Below are positions 8,299 through 17,626 of a DNA stretch of 64,000 nt, piece by piece. Source of the DNA: Streptomyces griseoflavus (GTDB lineage: Bacteria; Actinomycetota; Actinomycetes; Streptomycetales; Streptomycetaceae); contig NZ_BMUC01000017.1 of NCBI RefSeq assembly GCF_014649995.1, positions 62,001-126,000 on the forward strand. The letters run 5' to 3'. Below the pieces are notes generated by a model, which was not told the DNA's origin, searched no databases, and saw nothing but the letters and a program-made list of their open reading frames with translations. How positions within the stretch are numbered: position 1 is the first letter of the stretch; every line of letters begins with the position of its first letter. A program made the translations under genes and the position numbers.

Positions 8299-9636
8299 GT
8301 GAGCCAGTACATCGCGAGGCTCGGGCGGCGCTCCCCCGCCGCACCGTCACGGCTGCGCCTGCACCGCAGGCCACGCCGCGTGGCGATGCTCTCCGTCCAC
8401 ACCTCCCCGCTGCACCAGCCGGGCACCGGCGACGCGGGCGGTATGAACGTCTACATCGTCGAACTCGCGCAGCGCCTCGCCGCGATCAACATCGAGGTCG
8501 AGATCTTCACCCGCGCGACCGCCGCCGCGCTCCCGCCCACCGTCGAGCTGGCCCCCGGCGTCCTCGTCCGGCACGTCGACGCGGGCCCCTACGAGGGCCT
8601 CGCCAAGGAGGACCTGCCCGCCCAGCTCTGCGCCTTCACCCACGGCGTCATGCAGGCCTGGGCCGGCCACCGCCCCGGCCACTACGACCTGGTCCACTCC
8701 CACTACTGGCTCTCCGGCCACGTCGGCTGGCTCGCCGCGCAACGCTGGGGCGTCCCCCTGGTGCACGCCATGCACACCATGGCCAAGGTCAAGAACGCCA
8801 ACCTCGCCGACGGCGACACCCCCGAGCCGGCCGCCCGCGTCATCGGCGAGACCCAGATCGTCACCGCCGCCGACCGGCTGATCGCCAACACCGCCGAGGA
8901 GGCCGAGGAACTGGTGCGGCACTACGCCGCCGACCCCGGCAAGGTCGCCGTCGTCCACCCCGGAGTGAACCTGGGCCGCTTCCGCCCCGGAGACGGCCGT
9001 GCCGCCGCGCGGGCCCGCCTCGGCCTGCCCGGCGACGCCCTGATCCCCCTCTTCGCCGGACGCATACAGCCCCTCAAAGCCCCCGACGTCCTCCTGCGCG
9101 CGGTGGCCGCCCTCCTCGACGAGCGCCCCGAGCTGCGCTCACGCATCTGCGTGCCCGTGGTCGGCGGCCCCAGCGGCAGCGGCCTCGCCAAGCCGGAGGG
9201 CCTGCAGAAACTCGCCGCCCGGCTCGGCATCGCCGACGTCGTCCGCTTCCACCCGCCCGTCGGGCAGGAGCAGCTCGCGGACTGGTTCCGCGCGGCGTCC
9301 GTGCTCGTCATGCCCTCCTACAGCGAGTCCTTCGGCCTGGTCGCCATAGAGGCACAGGCCGCGGGCACCCCGGTCCTCGCGGCCTCCGTCGGCGGACTGC
9401 CCGTCGCCGTACGGGACGGGCAGACCGGCTTCCTCGTGCAGGGGCACGACCCGCGGGCGTACGCGCGGGTGCTGCGCGACTTCGCCGACCACCCGCACCT
9501 CGCCGACCGCATGGGCGAGGCCGCCGCCCGGCACGCCCAGTTCTTCGGCTGGGACACCGCGGCCGCCGCCACCGCCGACGTCTACACGGCCGCGACACAG
9601 GCGCACCGCCGTCACGTACGCTCGCACCATGGCTGA
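8299..9636 (+). CDS. mshA: D-inositol-3-phosphate glycosyltransferase (mycothiol biosynthesis)
   Basis: A 445-residue GT-B, family-4 glycosyltransferase. It transfers GlcNAc from UDP-GlcNAc to 1L-myo-inositol-1-phosphate, the first committed step of mycothiol synthesis in the cytoplasm. The N-terminal domain has the MshA signature [19 protein letters not shown] (split Gly-rich loop, about residues 34-52) and VHSHYWLSG. The C-terminal domain has [12 protein letters not shown] and the GT4 EX7E motif in [12 protein letters not shown]. The GTG at 8299 has GAGGAGG 8 nt upstream. The 3' end overlaps the ybjN-like gene by 8 nt. Confidence 0.95.
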   Translation: MSQYIARLGRRSPAAPSRLRLHRRPRRVAMLSVHTSPLHQPGTGDAGGMNVYIVELAQRLAAINIEVEIFTRATAAALPPTVELAPGVLVRHVDAGPYEGLAKEDLPAQLCAFTHGVMQAWAGHRPGHYDLVHSHYWLSGHVGWLAAQRWGVPLVHAMHTMAKVKNANLADGDTPEPAARVIGETQIVTAADRLIANTAEEAEELVRHYAADPGKVAVVHPGVNLGRFRPGDGRAAARARLGLPGDALIPLFAGRIQPLKAPDVLLRAVAALLDERPELRSRICVPVVGGPSGSGLAKPEGLQKLAARLGIADVVRFHPPVGQEQLADWFRAASVLVMPSYSESFGLVAIEAQAAGTPVLAASVGGLPVAVRDGQTGFLVQGHDPRAYARVLRDFADHPHLADRMGEAAARHAQFFGWDTAAAATADVYTAATQAHRRHVRSHHG

Positions 9637-10162
9637 CAAGGCGGCGGAAGCAGAGCGGCAGCGGGCGGCGCAGGTCATCGAGGGCGTGCTGAAGGACGCC
9701 GAACTCGACTGGGAGAGCCCGGCGCCCGGCAGCTACGTGGTGAAACTCCCCGGCACCCGCAAGCTGTCCACCACCGTCTCCCTCATCGCCGGCCGGCACA
9801 CGCTCTCCCTCAACGCCTTCGTCATCCGCCACCCCGACGAGAACGAGGGCGGCGTCCACCGCTGGCTCCTGGAACGCAACCTCAAGCTCTTCGGCGTGAG
9901 TTACGCGGTCGACCCGCTCGGCGACATCTACGTCACCGGCCGGCTCCCCCTGCCCGCCGTCACCCCGGAGGAGGTCGACCGGCTCCTCGGCCAAGTCCTC
10001 GAGGCCGCCGACGGCAGCTTCAACACCCTCCTCGAACTCGGGTTCGCCTCCGCGATCCGCAAGGAGTACGACTGGCGCGTCTCACGCGGCGAATCCACCC
10101 GCAACCTGGACGCGTTCACCCACCTGCTGGAGCGCCCCTCGCCCGGTAACGCCCCGGAGTGA
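9629..10162 (+). CDS. YbjN-domain protein
   Basis: A 177-residue soluble protein with the YbjN/type III secretion chaperone-like fold: [44 protein letters not shown] and a C-terminal helix pair. The function is not established; the fold resembles small chaperones. It overlaps mshA by 8 nt, so the two are translationally coupled, a linkage I recall from other streptomycetes. The last 47 nt overlap the convergent AraC-type gene. Confidence 0.85.
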   Translation: MADKAAEAERQRAAQVIEGVLKDAELDWESPAPGSYVVKLPGTRKLSTTVSLIAGRHTLSLNAFVIRHPDENEGGVHRWLLERNLKLFGVSYAVDPLGDIYVTGRLPLPAVTPEEVDRLLGQVLEAADGSFNTLLELGFASAIRKEYDWRVSRGESTRNLDAFTHLLERPSPGNAPE

Positions 10163-10949
10163 CCCCCACCAGCCGCCGGAAGTGCCGGGTCAGATGCGCC
10201 TGGTCGTAGAAGCCGGTGGCGACCGCGACACCGCTCACCGGCCACCCCTCCAGCAGCATCCGCCGCGCCCGCCCCACCCTGCGTGACATCAGGTACTGGT
10301 GCGGCGCGATGCCGTACGCCGCGCTGAACGCCCGTACCAGGTGCGCCGGATGGGCGGACAGCAGTGCGCCCGCCTCCACCAGCGTGAGTCCTTCCACCAC
10401 CCGCGCGTCGAGCAACTCCCGCAGCCGCCCCGCCAGTACGGGATCCGGCCGGGGCGCCGTGCGGGCCTCCCGGGACCGCAGGTGCTCCCGCAGCCGCTCC
10501 CCGACCAGCGTCAGCCGGCTCTCGGCCTCCAGCTCGTCCCCCGGCCGCACCAGCGCCGCGTGCACCTGCCCGACCCGCCGGCGCAGCACGGGATCACGCA
10601 GATCGGGCCGGTCGACCGCGGCCCCGATCAGGTCGTCCCCGAGCCGGCTCCCGTCGAGGTACAGCACCCGCTTGCGGAACCCGCCGGCGGTCGCGGGGGC
10701 GCCGTTGTGGGGGACGTGCGGCGGCAGCAGGGACACCGTGTCGTGCGGGGTGCCGTGCTCGTGCCGGTCGAGGTCGTACCGTACGGCGCCGTCGTCGACG
10801 ATGAGCAGCGTCCACGCGTCGTGGACGTGCATCGGGTAGGCGTACTCGGTGAACCGGGCGTGGAACACCTCGACGACACCCGGCACGCGGGGCCGCCACG
10901 CGGAGACCGTCGCTGCGGATCCGGCCCGGGGGGTCGCCTTCGAAGGCAT
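10116..10949 (-). CDS. AraC-family transcriptional regulator
   Basis: A 277-residue regulator. The N-terminal cupin-like sensing domain (about 20-130) carries HARFTEYAYPMHVHDAWTL and VSLLPPHVPHNG. The C-terminal pair of HTH motifs (about 170-270) includes LTLVEAGALLSAHPAHLVRAF and VAVATGFYDQAHLTRHFRR, ending GVTPGRYR as usual in AraC proteins. It is divergent from a DUF2000 gene with a 49-nt gap, so it probably controls that gene. Its 3' end overlaps the ybjN-like gene tail-to-tail by 47 nt. The frame extends to 11108 but becomes Arg-rich; the ATG at 10949 is preferred. Confidence 0.9.
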   Translation of the reverse strand: MPSKATPRAGSAATVSAWRPRVPGVVEVFHARFTEYAYPMHVHDAWTLLIVDDGAVRYDLDRHEHGTPHDTVSLLPPHVPHNGAPATAGGFRKRVLYLDGSRLGDDLIGAAVDRPDLRDPVLRRRVGQVHAALVRPGDELEAESRLTLVGERLREHLRSREARTAPRPDPVLAGRLRELLDARVVEGLTLVEAGALLSAHPAHLVRAFSAAYGIAPHQYLMSRRVGRARRMLLEGWPVSGVAVATGFYDQAHLTRHFRRLVGVTPGRYRARGAPAGG

Positions 10950-10998
10950 GCAAACAACGTACAAGACGGCGGCGCGCGCGGATCGGCAGTCTCGGTGC

Positions 10999-11421
10999 AT
11001 GAGCACAAGCACCCGCTTCGACACGAAGATCGCCGTCCTGCTGCGCGAGGACCTGGCACCCTGGCAGCGCCTCAACGTCACCGCGTTCCTGGTCAGCGGC
11101 CTGGGCACCCAGGTCCCCGAGGTCGTCGGGGAACCGTACGAGGACGCGGACGGCGTGCCCTACCTGCCGATGTTCCGTCAGCCGGTGCTCGTGTTCCAGG
11201 GCACGAAGGAAGTCCTGACGGCGGCCCACGCGCGCGCCCTGACCCGGGCCCTGCCCCGCGCGGTGTTCACGTCCGACCTCTTCTCGACCGGCCACGACGA
11301 GGCGAACCGGGCGGCGGTGCGGGCGGTCGGCACGGCGGACCTGGACCTGGCCGGCCTGTCCGTCCACGGCCCGCGGAACGCGGTGGACAAGGTGCTGAAG
11401 GGGGCACGGATGCACCCATGA
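10999..11421 (+). CDS. DUF2000-family protein
   Basis: A 140-residue cytoplasmic protein matching DUF2000: FDTKIAVLLREDLAPWQRLNV at the N-terminus, then MFRQPVLVF. Family members are short alpha/beta proteins of unknown activity related to a peptidyl-tRNA-hydrolase-like fold. Pairing with a divergent AraC gene is common and suggests response to a small molecule. The ATG at 10999 is used, since upstream frame sequence would enter the AraC gene region. Confidence 0.8.
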   Translation: MSTSTRFDTKIAVLLREDLAPWQRLNVTAFLVSGLGTQVPEVVGEPYEDADGVPYLPMFRQPVLVFQGTKEVLTAAHARALTRALPRAVFTSDLFSTGHDEANRAAVRAVGTADLDLAGLSVHGPRNAVDKVLKGARMHP

Positions 11422-11460
11422 GCCACGCACCCGAGGCCGCCCTCGTGTTCCCCTCGTCGG

Positions 11461-12129
11461 ATGACGAAGATCGAACCTGAGCTGATACGGCGCTGGCTGA
11501 ACGGCTGGACCGTCGCCCGCTCCCTGCCCGCGGCCGAACCGGCCGGGCCCGACGGGGACGGCCTGCGGTCCGAGTGCCACCAGCCCGGCCGCGAGGTCGA
11601 GGTGTTCGCGCTGCGCGCCGACGAGGAGCCCGGATCCCTGGCGCGGCTGGCGGCGGCGGTCGCCGCCGCGCCGCAGGTCACCTGGCTCACCGTGCCCACC
11701 CTGCGCCCCGGCGCGGTGGAGGCCGCCGTCGAGGCCGCGGGACTGGAACCGCACCGCCGGTCGGAATGGCTCATGACGACCGACCTGACCGGGCACCCGC
11801 GCCACGCGCCCGCCACGCCGTACGAGATCGAGGTGCGCACCGAGGGCCCCGTCACGGACGTCGTCCTCCACGGCCCCTCCGGAGAGGTGGCAGCGCGCGG
11901 CACCGTCGCCGTGGTGGGCGGCGACGCGATCGCCGACCGCGTCGAGACGGACGCGGCACACCGCCGACGCGGCCTGGGGCGCGCCGTGATGAGCGCCCTG
12001 GCGGAGGCCGCCGCCGCCCAGGGTGCCCGTACCGGACTGCTCATCGCCAGCGAGGAGGGCCAACGCCTCTACTCCTCCCTCGGCTGGCACCACCGGGCCG
12101 ACGTGCTGATCGCCCGGCGACCGGCGTGA
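11461..12129 (+). CDS. GNAT-family acetyltransferase
   Basis: A 222-residue protein. The C-terminal half (about 115-220) is a GNAT domain: the acetyl-CoA pyrophosphate loop is RRRGLGRAVM (about residue 167) and the terminal motif is EGQRLYSSLGWHHRADVLIA. The N-terminal half contributes a degenerate second alpha/beta unit. The acceptor substrate is unknown. It follows the DUF2000 gene by 39 nt on the same strand. Confidence 0.82.
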   Translation: MTKIEPELIRRWLNGWTVARSLPAAEPAGPDGDGLRSECHQPGREVEVFALRADEEPGSLARLAAAVAAAPQVTWLTVPTLRPGAVEAAVEAAGLEPHRRSEWLMTTDLTGHPRHAPATPYEIEVRTEGPVTDVVLHGPSGEVAARGTVAVVGGDAIADRVETDAAHRRRGLGRAVMSALAEAAAAQGARTGLLIASEEGQRLYSSLGWHHRADVLIARRPA

Positions 12130-12138
12130 CCCGGCGGC

Positions 12139-12912
12139 TCAGCGCGAGCAGACCACGCCGACCAGCGTGAACGACGCGTAGAAGGTCCCCCGGGACAGGG
12201 CGGAGAACCAGGCGTGACCGCGGTCGGCGTCGATGTGGCCCCCGTCGATGGCCTTGCGCAGATTCCGGCCGAGCCCCAGGGTGTGGTCGGCCTCGCCGAA
12301 GTCGCGGAAGACGGGTGTCGTGGCGTCGACGGCCTCGACGGTGAAGCCGGCCTGTTCGGCGAGACGGGCGAGGCTCCGGCCGATGGTCGCGTTCCGTACC
12401 ACCTCCGCCGTGGTGTACCGGGTGAAGGCACGGCTGGTGTCGAGGTCCTCTGCGTCGACGACCAGGGTGTCCCAGTCGGGTTCGGCCAGGCCGACCAGGG
12501 CCCCGGGCCGGGTGACGAGGTGCAGTTGCGCGAGCGCCCGGGCCGGATCGGCGACGTGCATCAGCACACGGTCGGTCCTGGCCCGGTCCATCGTCCCCGG
12601 CTCGACGGGCAGCGCGTGGACGTCCCCCTCGCGCAGTTCCACGGGGCGCAGCCCGTGCGTGCGGGCACGGGCCCGGTCCAGCATCGCCGGGTCCCGGTCC
12701 ACACCGACCACGGTGCCCCCGTCGCCGACCCGTTCGGCCAGCGCCGGCAGATCCGTACCGGGGCCGCAGCCCGCGTCCAGGACCGCGTGGCCCGCCCGGA
12801 CGTCCAGCAGGTCGAGCATCCGCCGCTTGTACGCGCGGCCGGCGTCACCGGCGGCGGCCCGCAGCATGTAGGAGGCCTGATCGGGCGTGGGCACACCGAG
12901 AGTCGTCGACAT
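12139..12912 (-). CDS. SAM-dependent methyltransferase
   Basis: A 257-residue class-I methyltransferase of the Methyltransf_11/UbiE-like type. Motif I is VLDAGCGPGTD (about 44-54), the ribose-binding Asp lies in VVGVDRDPAML, DVHALPVEPGTMD follows, and motif IV-like ARTDRVLMHVADP is present. The substrate is not deducible. It converges on the GNAT gene with a 9-nt gap and is probably a single-gene unit. Confidence 0.87.
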   Translation of the reverse strand: MSTTLGVPTPDQASYMLRAAAGDAGRAYKRRMLDLLDVRAGHAVLDAGCGPGTDLPALAERVGDGGTVVGVDRDPAMLDRARARTHGLRPVELREGDVHALPVEPGTMDRARTDRVLMHVADPARALAQLHLVTRPGALVGLAEPDWDTLVVDAEDLDTSRAFTRYTTAEVVRNATIGRSLARLAEQAGFTVEAVDATTPVFRDFGEADHTLGLGRNLRKAIDGGHIDADRGHAWFSALSRGTFYASFTLVGVVCSR

Positions 12913-12945
12913 GGGCGCCAGTCAAGCACCCGCACCCCGTCCGGT

Positions 12946-13344
12946 TCAGGGGTTCCGGTCACCGGCCGGTACGCGGACACGGCAGGCCAGCGCGAACACG
13001 ACGAGGGCCGCCGTCGCGCCGAGCCCGGTGGCCAGCGCGTCCGCGACGTACCGGCTGCGGCCCGGACGCAGGAGGTCGACGGCACCGAACAGGACGACCA
13101 ACCCCGCGACCGCTCCCGCGACCGCGGCCGGCCAGACCCGGTGGCGCGCCCAGAACCACCGGACGAGGCCCACCCCGAGGAGCGGCGCGACCGCGAGCCC
13201 CGGCTCGTCCAGGGCCGCGAACACGGCATACCCGAGACCGCTGAGCAGCCAGCAGACCAGGACCACCGTCAGGGCCTCTGCCCATGACACGCGCCCGTCC
13301 GTCGCCCCCCGGCCCACGACCGGCGACGACGACTGCCGGGTCAC
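12946..13344 (-). CDS. Hypothetical membrane protein
   Basis: A 132-residue protein with about four hydrophobic segments (near residues 20-40, 48-65, 70-90 and 98-120) and a basic tail. No family was recognised. It is 33 nt upstream of the methyltransferase gene on the same strand and could share its transcript. Confidence 0.65.
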   Translation of the reverse strand: MTRQSSSPVVGRGATDGRVSWAEALTVVLVCWLLSGLGYAVFAALDEPGLAVAPLLGVGLVRWFWARHRVWPAAVAGAVAGLVVLFGAVDLLRPGRSRYVADALATGLGATAALVVFALACRVRVPAGDRNP

Positions 13345-13430
13345 CTCACACCCCGTCTCCGCGACCTGCGGCGTCTCTCCACGCGGGAAGAAGAGAACAG
13401 ACTTCTGGGCCCCTGTCCTAGGGTGAGCCC

Positions 13431-13640
13431 GTGATACGACGCCGCTGGTGGGTTGTGCTCGGCTGGTGGACGGCGTGGTGGGCCGCCGTCACCGCTCTCT
13501 TCATGTTCCTGGGTGCCGTCACCGATCAGCCGATCGGCCTGGGCGGGTGCGCGGCGAGTGCCGCGTTCGTGATCATCGTGGGGGAGATCGCCGACCGGTT
13601 CCGGCGACGCTTCCCCTCGCGCCGCAGGCCCCGCCGCTGA
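13431..13640 (+). CDS. Small hypothetical membrane protein
   Basis: A 69-residue protein from a GTG start: a basic N-terminus, a Trp-rich hydrophobic helix (about 6-28), a second helix (about 38-54) and a strongly basic C-terminus. This is a two-helix membrane protein of unknown role. No family was recognised. Confidence 0.55.
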   Translation: MIRRRWWVVLGWWTAWWAAVTALFMFLGAVTDQPIGLGGCAASAAFVIIVGEIADRFRRRFPSRRRPRR

Positions 13641-13666
13641 CCGTGCGGCCCGTCGGCGCGTGCCGA

Positions 13667-13846
13667 CTAGCCCAGGCGGGATGACGTGGCCGGCCCGTGT
13701 CCCTCCTCGGGCGCGAAGGCGTCGTCCTCCCCGAACTCGGGGCTCTGGAAGGGGTTGGTCGCCGGAGGCGGCGAAGCCGCGGCGGGACCGCTGGGCTGAG
13801 TCTCCGGAGCGGAGAACAGCGAGGTCGTTTCGATGAGAAGGCTCAC
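13667..13846 (-). CDS. Small hypothetical protein (59 aa)
   Basis: GTG at 13846 to TAG at 13667 gives 59 residues, Pro/Ala/Ser-rich in the middle with an acidic patch (EFGEDDAFAPEE). Almost every codon ends in G or C, as in neighbouring genes, whereas the opposite-strand reading is less convincing. It looks disordered and no family was recognised. It lies downstream of the Tudor-like gene on the same strand. Confidence 0.4.
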   Translation of the reverse strand: MSLLIETTSLFSAPETQPSGPAAASPPPATNPFQSPEFGEDDAFAPEEGHGPATSSRLG

Positions 13847-13901
13847 TTTCGGTACAGGCCCCTGAGGGGGCCCGGCGTGCCGTGACCGGGCACAGCGGTT
13901 A

Positions 13902-14126
13902 CTACAACTTGGTCATTTTGGCGTAGGGGCTCAGGATCCGCAGTTGCTGCCCGGAACCGAAGTCCACGAGCGCGGCGATCCCGTCCTCGATGCCGATCAC
14001 CCGGCCGAGGCCGTACACGTCGTGGGTCACCTGATCGCCGACCGCGAAGTGCTTGGGAGCCGGTGCGACCGCGGCCTTGAAGGGGCTGGTGGGCAGATGG
14101 CGCTTCGAAGCATGAGGTTTAGTCAT
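13902..14126 (-). CDS. Stand-alone Tudor-like domain protein (PcrA/UvrD C-terminus-like)
   Basis: A 74-residue protein. A basic, probably flexible start (MTKPHASKRH) precedes one compact domain (about 27-74): FAVGDQVTHDVYGLGRVIGIE and IAALVDFGSGQQLRILSPYAKMTKL. This pattern matches the Tudor-like domain that ends PcrA/UvrD helicases and contacts RNA polymerase, and is related to the CarD/RID fold. An RNA-polymerase or nucleic-acid contact role is inference. It is 147 nt downstream of gpmA on the same strand, beyond a hairpin. Confidence 0.7.
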   Translation of the reverse strand: MTKPHASKRHLPTSPFKAAVAPAPKHFAVGDQVTHDVYGLGRVIGIEDGIAALVDFGSGQQLRILSPYAKMTKL

Positions 14127-14222
14127 CGACTCCAGTATGCGACCACAACCCCCCGGCTCGCTGTGGCCACCGTCTCTTACCTCACGAGCAGGGGCCGGCC
14201 GGAGACACCCACAGGCAGCGAA

Positions 14223-14261
14223 AAGCCCCCTCCCGGCGGAGAACCCGCAGGCAGGGGGCTT
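14223..14261 (-). terminator. Terminator of the phosphoglycerate mutase gene
   Basis: AAGCCCCCT (14223-14231) pairs with AGGGGGCTT (14253-14261), with further pairing inside, 12 nt beyond the gpmA stop on the minus strand. Confidence 0.7.
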
Positions 14262-14273
14262 GTCCGTGGGCCC

Positions 14274-15035
14274 TTACTTCTTCTTGCCCTGGTTCTTGAC
14301 CGCCTCGATGGCGGCTGCCGCCGCCTCCGGGTCGAGGTACGTGCCGCCGGGGGTGACCGGCTTGAAGTCGGCGTCGAGCTCGTAGGACAGCGGGATGCCG
14401 GTGGGGATGTTGAGGCCCGCGATGTCGGCGTCCGAGATGCCGTCGAGGTGCTTGACCAGGGCGCGCAGGCTGTTGCCGTGGGCGGCGACGAGGACCGTGC
14501 GGCCGGTGAGGAGGTCGGGGACGATCGAGTCGAACCAGTACGGGAGCATGCGGACGACGACGTCCTTCAGGCACTCCGTGCGCGGGCGCAGCTCCGGCGG
14601 GAGGGTCGCGTAGCGCGGGTCGGCGAACTGGGAGTACTCGGCGTCGTCGGCGAGCGGGGGCGGCGGGGTGTCGTAGGAGCGGCGCCACAGCATGAACTGC
14701 TCCTCGCCGAACTCCGCGAGGGTCTGCGCCTTGTCCTTGCCCTGGAGGGCGCCGTAGTGACGCTCGTTCAGGCGCCAGCTGCGGTTCACCGGGATCCACA
14801 GGCGGTCGGCGGACTCCAGGGCGAGCTGCGCGGTGCGGATCGCGCGCTTCTGGAGGGAGGTGTGGAGCACGTCGGGCAGCAGGCCGGCGTCCTTGAGCAG
14901 CTCGCCGCCGCGCGTCGCCTCCTTCTCGCCCTTCGGGGTGAGGTTGACGTCCACCCAGCCGGTGAACAGGTTCTTCTCGTTCCACTCGCTCTCGCCGTGG
15001 CGGAGGAGGATCAGCTTGTACGGTGCGTCGGCCAT
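14274..15035 (-). CDS. gpmA: 2,3-bisphosphoglycerate-dependent phosphoglycerate mutase
   Basis: A 253-residue glycolytic enzyme interconverting 3- and 2-phosphoglycerate in the cytoplasm. The phosphohistidine motif is [10 protein letters not shown] (His13), followed by [11 protein letters not shown]. Other signatures are [14 protein letters not shown] and [13 protein letters not shown] with the second catalytic His. The length matches the cofactor-dependent family. The ATG at 15035 begins the conserved sequence; the frame is open further upstream but unrelated. It stands alone, followed by a strong hairpin. Confidence 0.97.
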   Translation of the reverse strand: MADAPYKLILLRHGESEWNEKNLFTGWVDVNLTPKGEKEATRGGELLKDAGLLPDVLHTSLQKRAIRTAQLALESADRLWIPVNRSWRLNERHYGALQGKDKAQTLAEFGEEQFMLWRRSYDTPPPPLADDAEYSQFADPRYATLPPELRPRTECLKDVVVRMLPYWFDSIVPDLLTGRTVLVAAHGNSLRALVKHLDGISDADIAGLNIPTGIPLSYELDADFKPVTPGGTYLDPEAAAAAIEAVKNQGKKK

Positions 15036-15223
15036 GGGCCCGAGCGTAATCGACGCCCCTCGGGCGTCGCGCGCCCCGCCCGCTGGGCGGACGGCCGGTG
15101 GGCGTCCGCCAAATCGACTGGTTTTCCCGCCGCCGGTGTATGTAAGTTGTGCTGGCCGTTGCGGCCGCTTACATCTGCACATCAGGGCGCACCAGGGCGC
15201 GCCTGGGTTCCACGGGGGGTCAC

Positions 15224-16486
15224 ATGTCAGTCGCCGGAGTGAGACGTGCTCTGCGGGAGTCCGTCTCAGGGCTTCCCCGCGCGTTCTGGTGGCTGTGGCT
15301 CAGCACCCTCGTCAACCGGCTCGGCGCGTTCGTCGCCACCTTCATGGCGCTGTACCTGACGCTGGACCGCGGGTATTCCGCGTCGTACGCCGGTCTGGTC
15401 GCCGCGCTGCACGGGCTGGGCGGGGTGATCTCGTCGCTCGGCGCCGGGGTGATGACCGACCGGCTGGGGCGGCGGCCCACGCTGCTCGTCTCCCAGACCG
15501 CCACCGCGCTGTCCGTCGCGCTGCTCGGCTTCATGCGGGACCCCGTCGCCATCGCGGCCGTCGCCTTCCTCGTCGGCATGGCCTCCAACGCCTCCCGGCC
15601 CGCCGTGCAGGCGATGATGGCGGACATCGTGCGGCCCGAGGACCGGGTCCGGGCCTTCTCGCTCAACTACTGGGCCATCAACCTCGGCTTCGCGATCTCC
15701 TCCGCGGGCGCCGGGTTCGTCGCCGAGGTCAGCTATCTCGCCGGGTTCCTGATCGAGGCGGGGATGACGCTCGTCTGCGCGGTGCTCGTCTTCGTGAAGC
15801 TGCCCGAGTCCCGGCCCGGGGAGGACACCACGGGTCCGCCGGGGGAGAAGGACGCCGTCTCGATGTGGACCGTGGTGCGGGACGGGCGGTACATGAGTGT
15901 CGTCGGGCTGTCGTTCCTCATCGCCCTCGTCTTCCAGCAGGGGTACCTCGGGCTGCCGGTCGCCATGGGGGAGGCGGGGTTCTCGCCCGCCGACTTCGGC
16001 ATGGCCATCGCCGTCAACGGGGTGCTGATCGTCGTCCTGCAGCTTCCCGTCACCCGGTTCATCGAGAAGCGGGACCCGCGGCAGCTGCTCATCGCCTCGT
16101 CCCTGCTGGCCGGGTACGGGTTCGGGCTCACCGCCTTCGCCGGCTCGGTCGCCGTCTTCGCCCTCACCGTGTGCGTGTGGACGCTCGCCGAGATCGTCAA
16201 CGCGCCGACCCAGACCGGGCTCGTCGTCGCGCTCTCCCCGGTGCACGGACGCGGCCGCTACCAGGGCATGTACACCATGTCCTGGGCGGTCGCCGCCCTG
16301 GTCGCCCCGCTGATGTCCGGTTTCGTCATCGACCACTGGGGCGCCGCGTGGCTGTGGGGGATGTGCGCCGTCGTCGGCACGGTCGCCGGCCTCGGGTACG
16401 CGCTGCTGATGCGCCGCATGCCCGGGGAGGGCGCGCAGACGGTGGTGACGAAGCCGGAGGCGGCGCCCGAGGTGCGGGCCTCCTGA
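15224..16486 (+). CDS. MFS transporter
   Basis: A 420-residue protein with about 12 transmembrane segments. The cytoplasmic loop 2-3 motif of the major facilitator superfamily is visible as [16 protein letters not shown] (about 72-87). The size and short loops fit drug/metabolite exporters with 12 helices. Substrate unknown. It converges on a gene for a Cys/Gly-rich peptide across a shared hairpin. The ATG at 15224 follows a GGGGGGT element. Confidence 0.88.
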   Translation: MSVAGVRRALRESVSGLPRAFWWLWLSTLVNRLGAFVATFMALYLTLDRGYSASYAGLVAALHGLGGVISSLGAGVMTDRLGRRPTLLVSQTATALSVALLGFMRDPVAIAAVAFLVGMASNASRPAVQAMMADIVRPEDRVRAFSLNYWAINLGFAISSAGAGFVAEVSYLAGFLIEAGMTLVCAVLVFVKLPESRPGEDTTGPPGEKDAVSMWTVVRDGRYMSVVGLSFLIALVFQQGYLGLPVAMGEAGFSPADFGMAIAVNGVLIVVLQLPVTRFIEKRDPRQLLIASSLLAGYGFGLTAFAGSVAVFALTVCVWTLAEIVNAPTQTGLVVALSPVHGRGRYQGMYTMSWAVAALVAPLMSGFVIDHWGAAWLWGMCAVVGTVAGLGYALLMRRMPGEGAQTVVTKPEAAPEVRAS

Positions 16487-16494
16487 GACGCGGC

Positions 16495-16530
16495 GAGGGC
16501 CCCGGCGGCCGTATCGGCGCCGGGGCCCTC
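16495..16530. terminator. Bidirectional terminator
   Basis: GAGGGCCCCGGC (16495-16506) pairs perfectly with 16519-16530 over a 12-nt loop, between the convergent MFS and Cys-rich peptide genes. Confidence 0.75.
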
Positions 16531-16544
16531 GGTGACGTACCGCG

Positions 16545-16700
16545 TCAGCCGCACTGGCACGGGTTGCCCGACTGGCACCCGCAGCCGCAGCCCGAGCCGC
16601 AGCCGCAGGCGGCGATCAGGGTGAGGTTTCTGATCTCGGCCGGCTGCTCGGTCTCGCGCTCCCGCGTGGGGTCGGGCGTCGTGCCGGGGGATTCGGCCAT
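16545..16700 (-). CDS. Cys/Gly-rich small peptide (51 aa)
   Basis: ATG at 16700 with an ideal GGAGGG seven nt upstream. The first 30 residues are hydrophilic (Glu, Thr, Pro, Arg), then comes NLTLIAA, then a 20-residue Gly/Cys tail with seven cysteines (CGCGSGCGCGCQSGNPCQCG). The two-part layout resembles either a metal-binding, metallothionein-like peptide or a leader plus core of a ribosomally made modified peptide. No modifying enzyme is adjacent; the convergent neighbour is an MFS exporter. It lies between the exporter and phoU. Function unknown. Confidence 0.7.
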   Translation of the reverse strand: MAESPGTTPDPTRERETEQPAEIRNLTLIAACGCGSGCGCGCQSGNPCQCG

Positions 16701-16831
16701 GGGTCCCTCCTCAGGGCTGGGCCTGCCACACCTTCGCCCATTGGATGCCCGCCCCGCCGGGCGCATCAACGGCGCATTGAGGCTCGTACGCGCCCCGGCC
16801 GGTCCGCGCACGCCCGTCGGGTGAGCCGCGG

Positions 16832-17533
16832 TCAGGCCTCCTTCGCGCCCGGCACCGTCTGGATCTCCGTCTGGAGCTCCGCCTGGAGCTCGTCCGCGTG
16901 CTCACCCGTGACCAGGTAGACCACCCGCTTGGCGACCGAGACCGCGTGGTCGGCGAACCGCTCGTAGTAGCGGCCCAGCAGCGTGACGTCGACGGCCGTC
17001 TCGATGCCGTGCTTCCAGCGGTCGTCCATCAGGTGCTGGAACAGGGTGCGGTGGAGCATGTCCATCGCGTCGTCGTCCTGCTCCAGCTGGAGCGCCAGGT
17101 CGACGTCCTTGGTGATGATCACCTCGGCGGCCTTCGCCATCAGGCGCTGCGCGAGCTGGCCCATCTCCAGGATCGTCGCGTGCAGATCACGCGGGACCCC
17201 GCGGTCCGGGTAGCGCAGCCGCGCGAGCTTCGCCACGTGCTGGGCGAGGTCGCCGGAGCGCTCCAGGTCGGCCGACATCCGCAGCGAGGTGACGACGATC
17301 CGCAGGTCGGTCGCCACCGGCTGCTGGCGGGCCAGCAGCGCGATGGCCCGCGCCTCCAGCTCGTGCTGGAGCTCGTCGACCTTCTGGTCGGCCTCGATCA
17401 CGTTCTCCGCAAGCTTCAGATCGGCGTCGAGGATGGCGGTCGTGGCGCGCCCGATCGCCGAGCCGACCAGCCGGGCCATCTCCACCAGACCGTCGCCGAT
17501 CGAATCCAGTTCCTCGTGGTACGCGTCCCGCAT
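16832..17533 (-). CDS. phoU: Phosphate signalling protein PhoU
   Basis: A 233-residue helical protein made of two PhoU three-helix repeats. The first carries EADQKVDELQHELEARAI and DLRIVVTSLRMSADLERSGDLA; the second carries LEQDDDAMDMLHRTLF and TLLGRYYERFADHAVSVAKRVVYLVTGE. The paired E/D-x3-D metal sites are recognisable. PhoU links the Pst transporter to the PhoR kinase and damps Pho signalling when phosphate is plentiful. It is divergent from senX3-regX3 (phoR-phoP), with a PHO box in the gap. Confidence 0.95.
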   Translation of the reverse strand: MRDAYHEELDSIGDGLVEMARLVGSAIGRATTAILDADLKLAENVIEADQKVDELQHELEARAIALLARQQPVATDLRIVVTSLRMSADLERSGDLAQHVAKLARLRYPDRGVPRDLHATILEMGQLAQRLMAKAAEVIITKDVDLALQLEQDDDAMDMLHRTLFQHLMDDRWKHGIETAVDVTLLGRYYERFADHAVSVAKRVVYLVTGEHADELQAELQTEIQTVPGAKEA

Positions 17534-17626
17534 CAGGCTTCCTCTCGTACGTCCGTCCGGCCTTCAGGGGCCTGGGCTCCTGCCCACGCTCCCACGTTCG
17601 GCCCCCTGTGCGTCCGGTTCCGTCAC

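Noticed and set aside
16545-16811. Longer 88-residue version of the Cys-rich peptide
   Set aside because: The extra 37 residues are Arg-rich and the internal ATG at 16700 has the only good ribosome-binding site.
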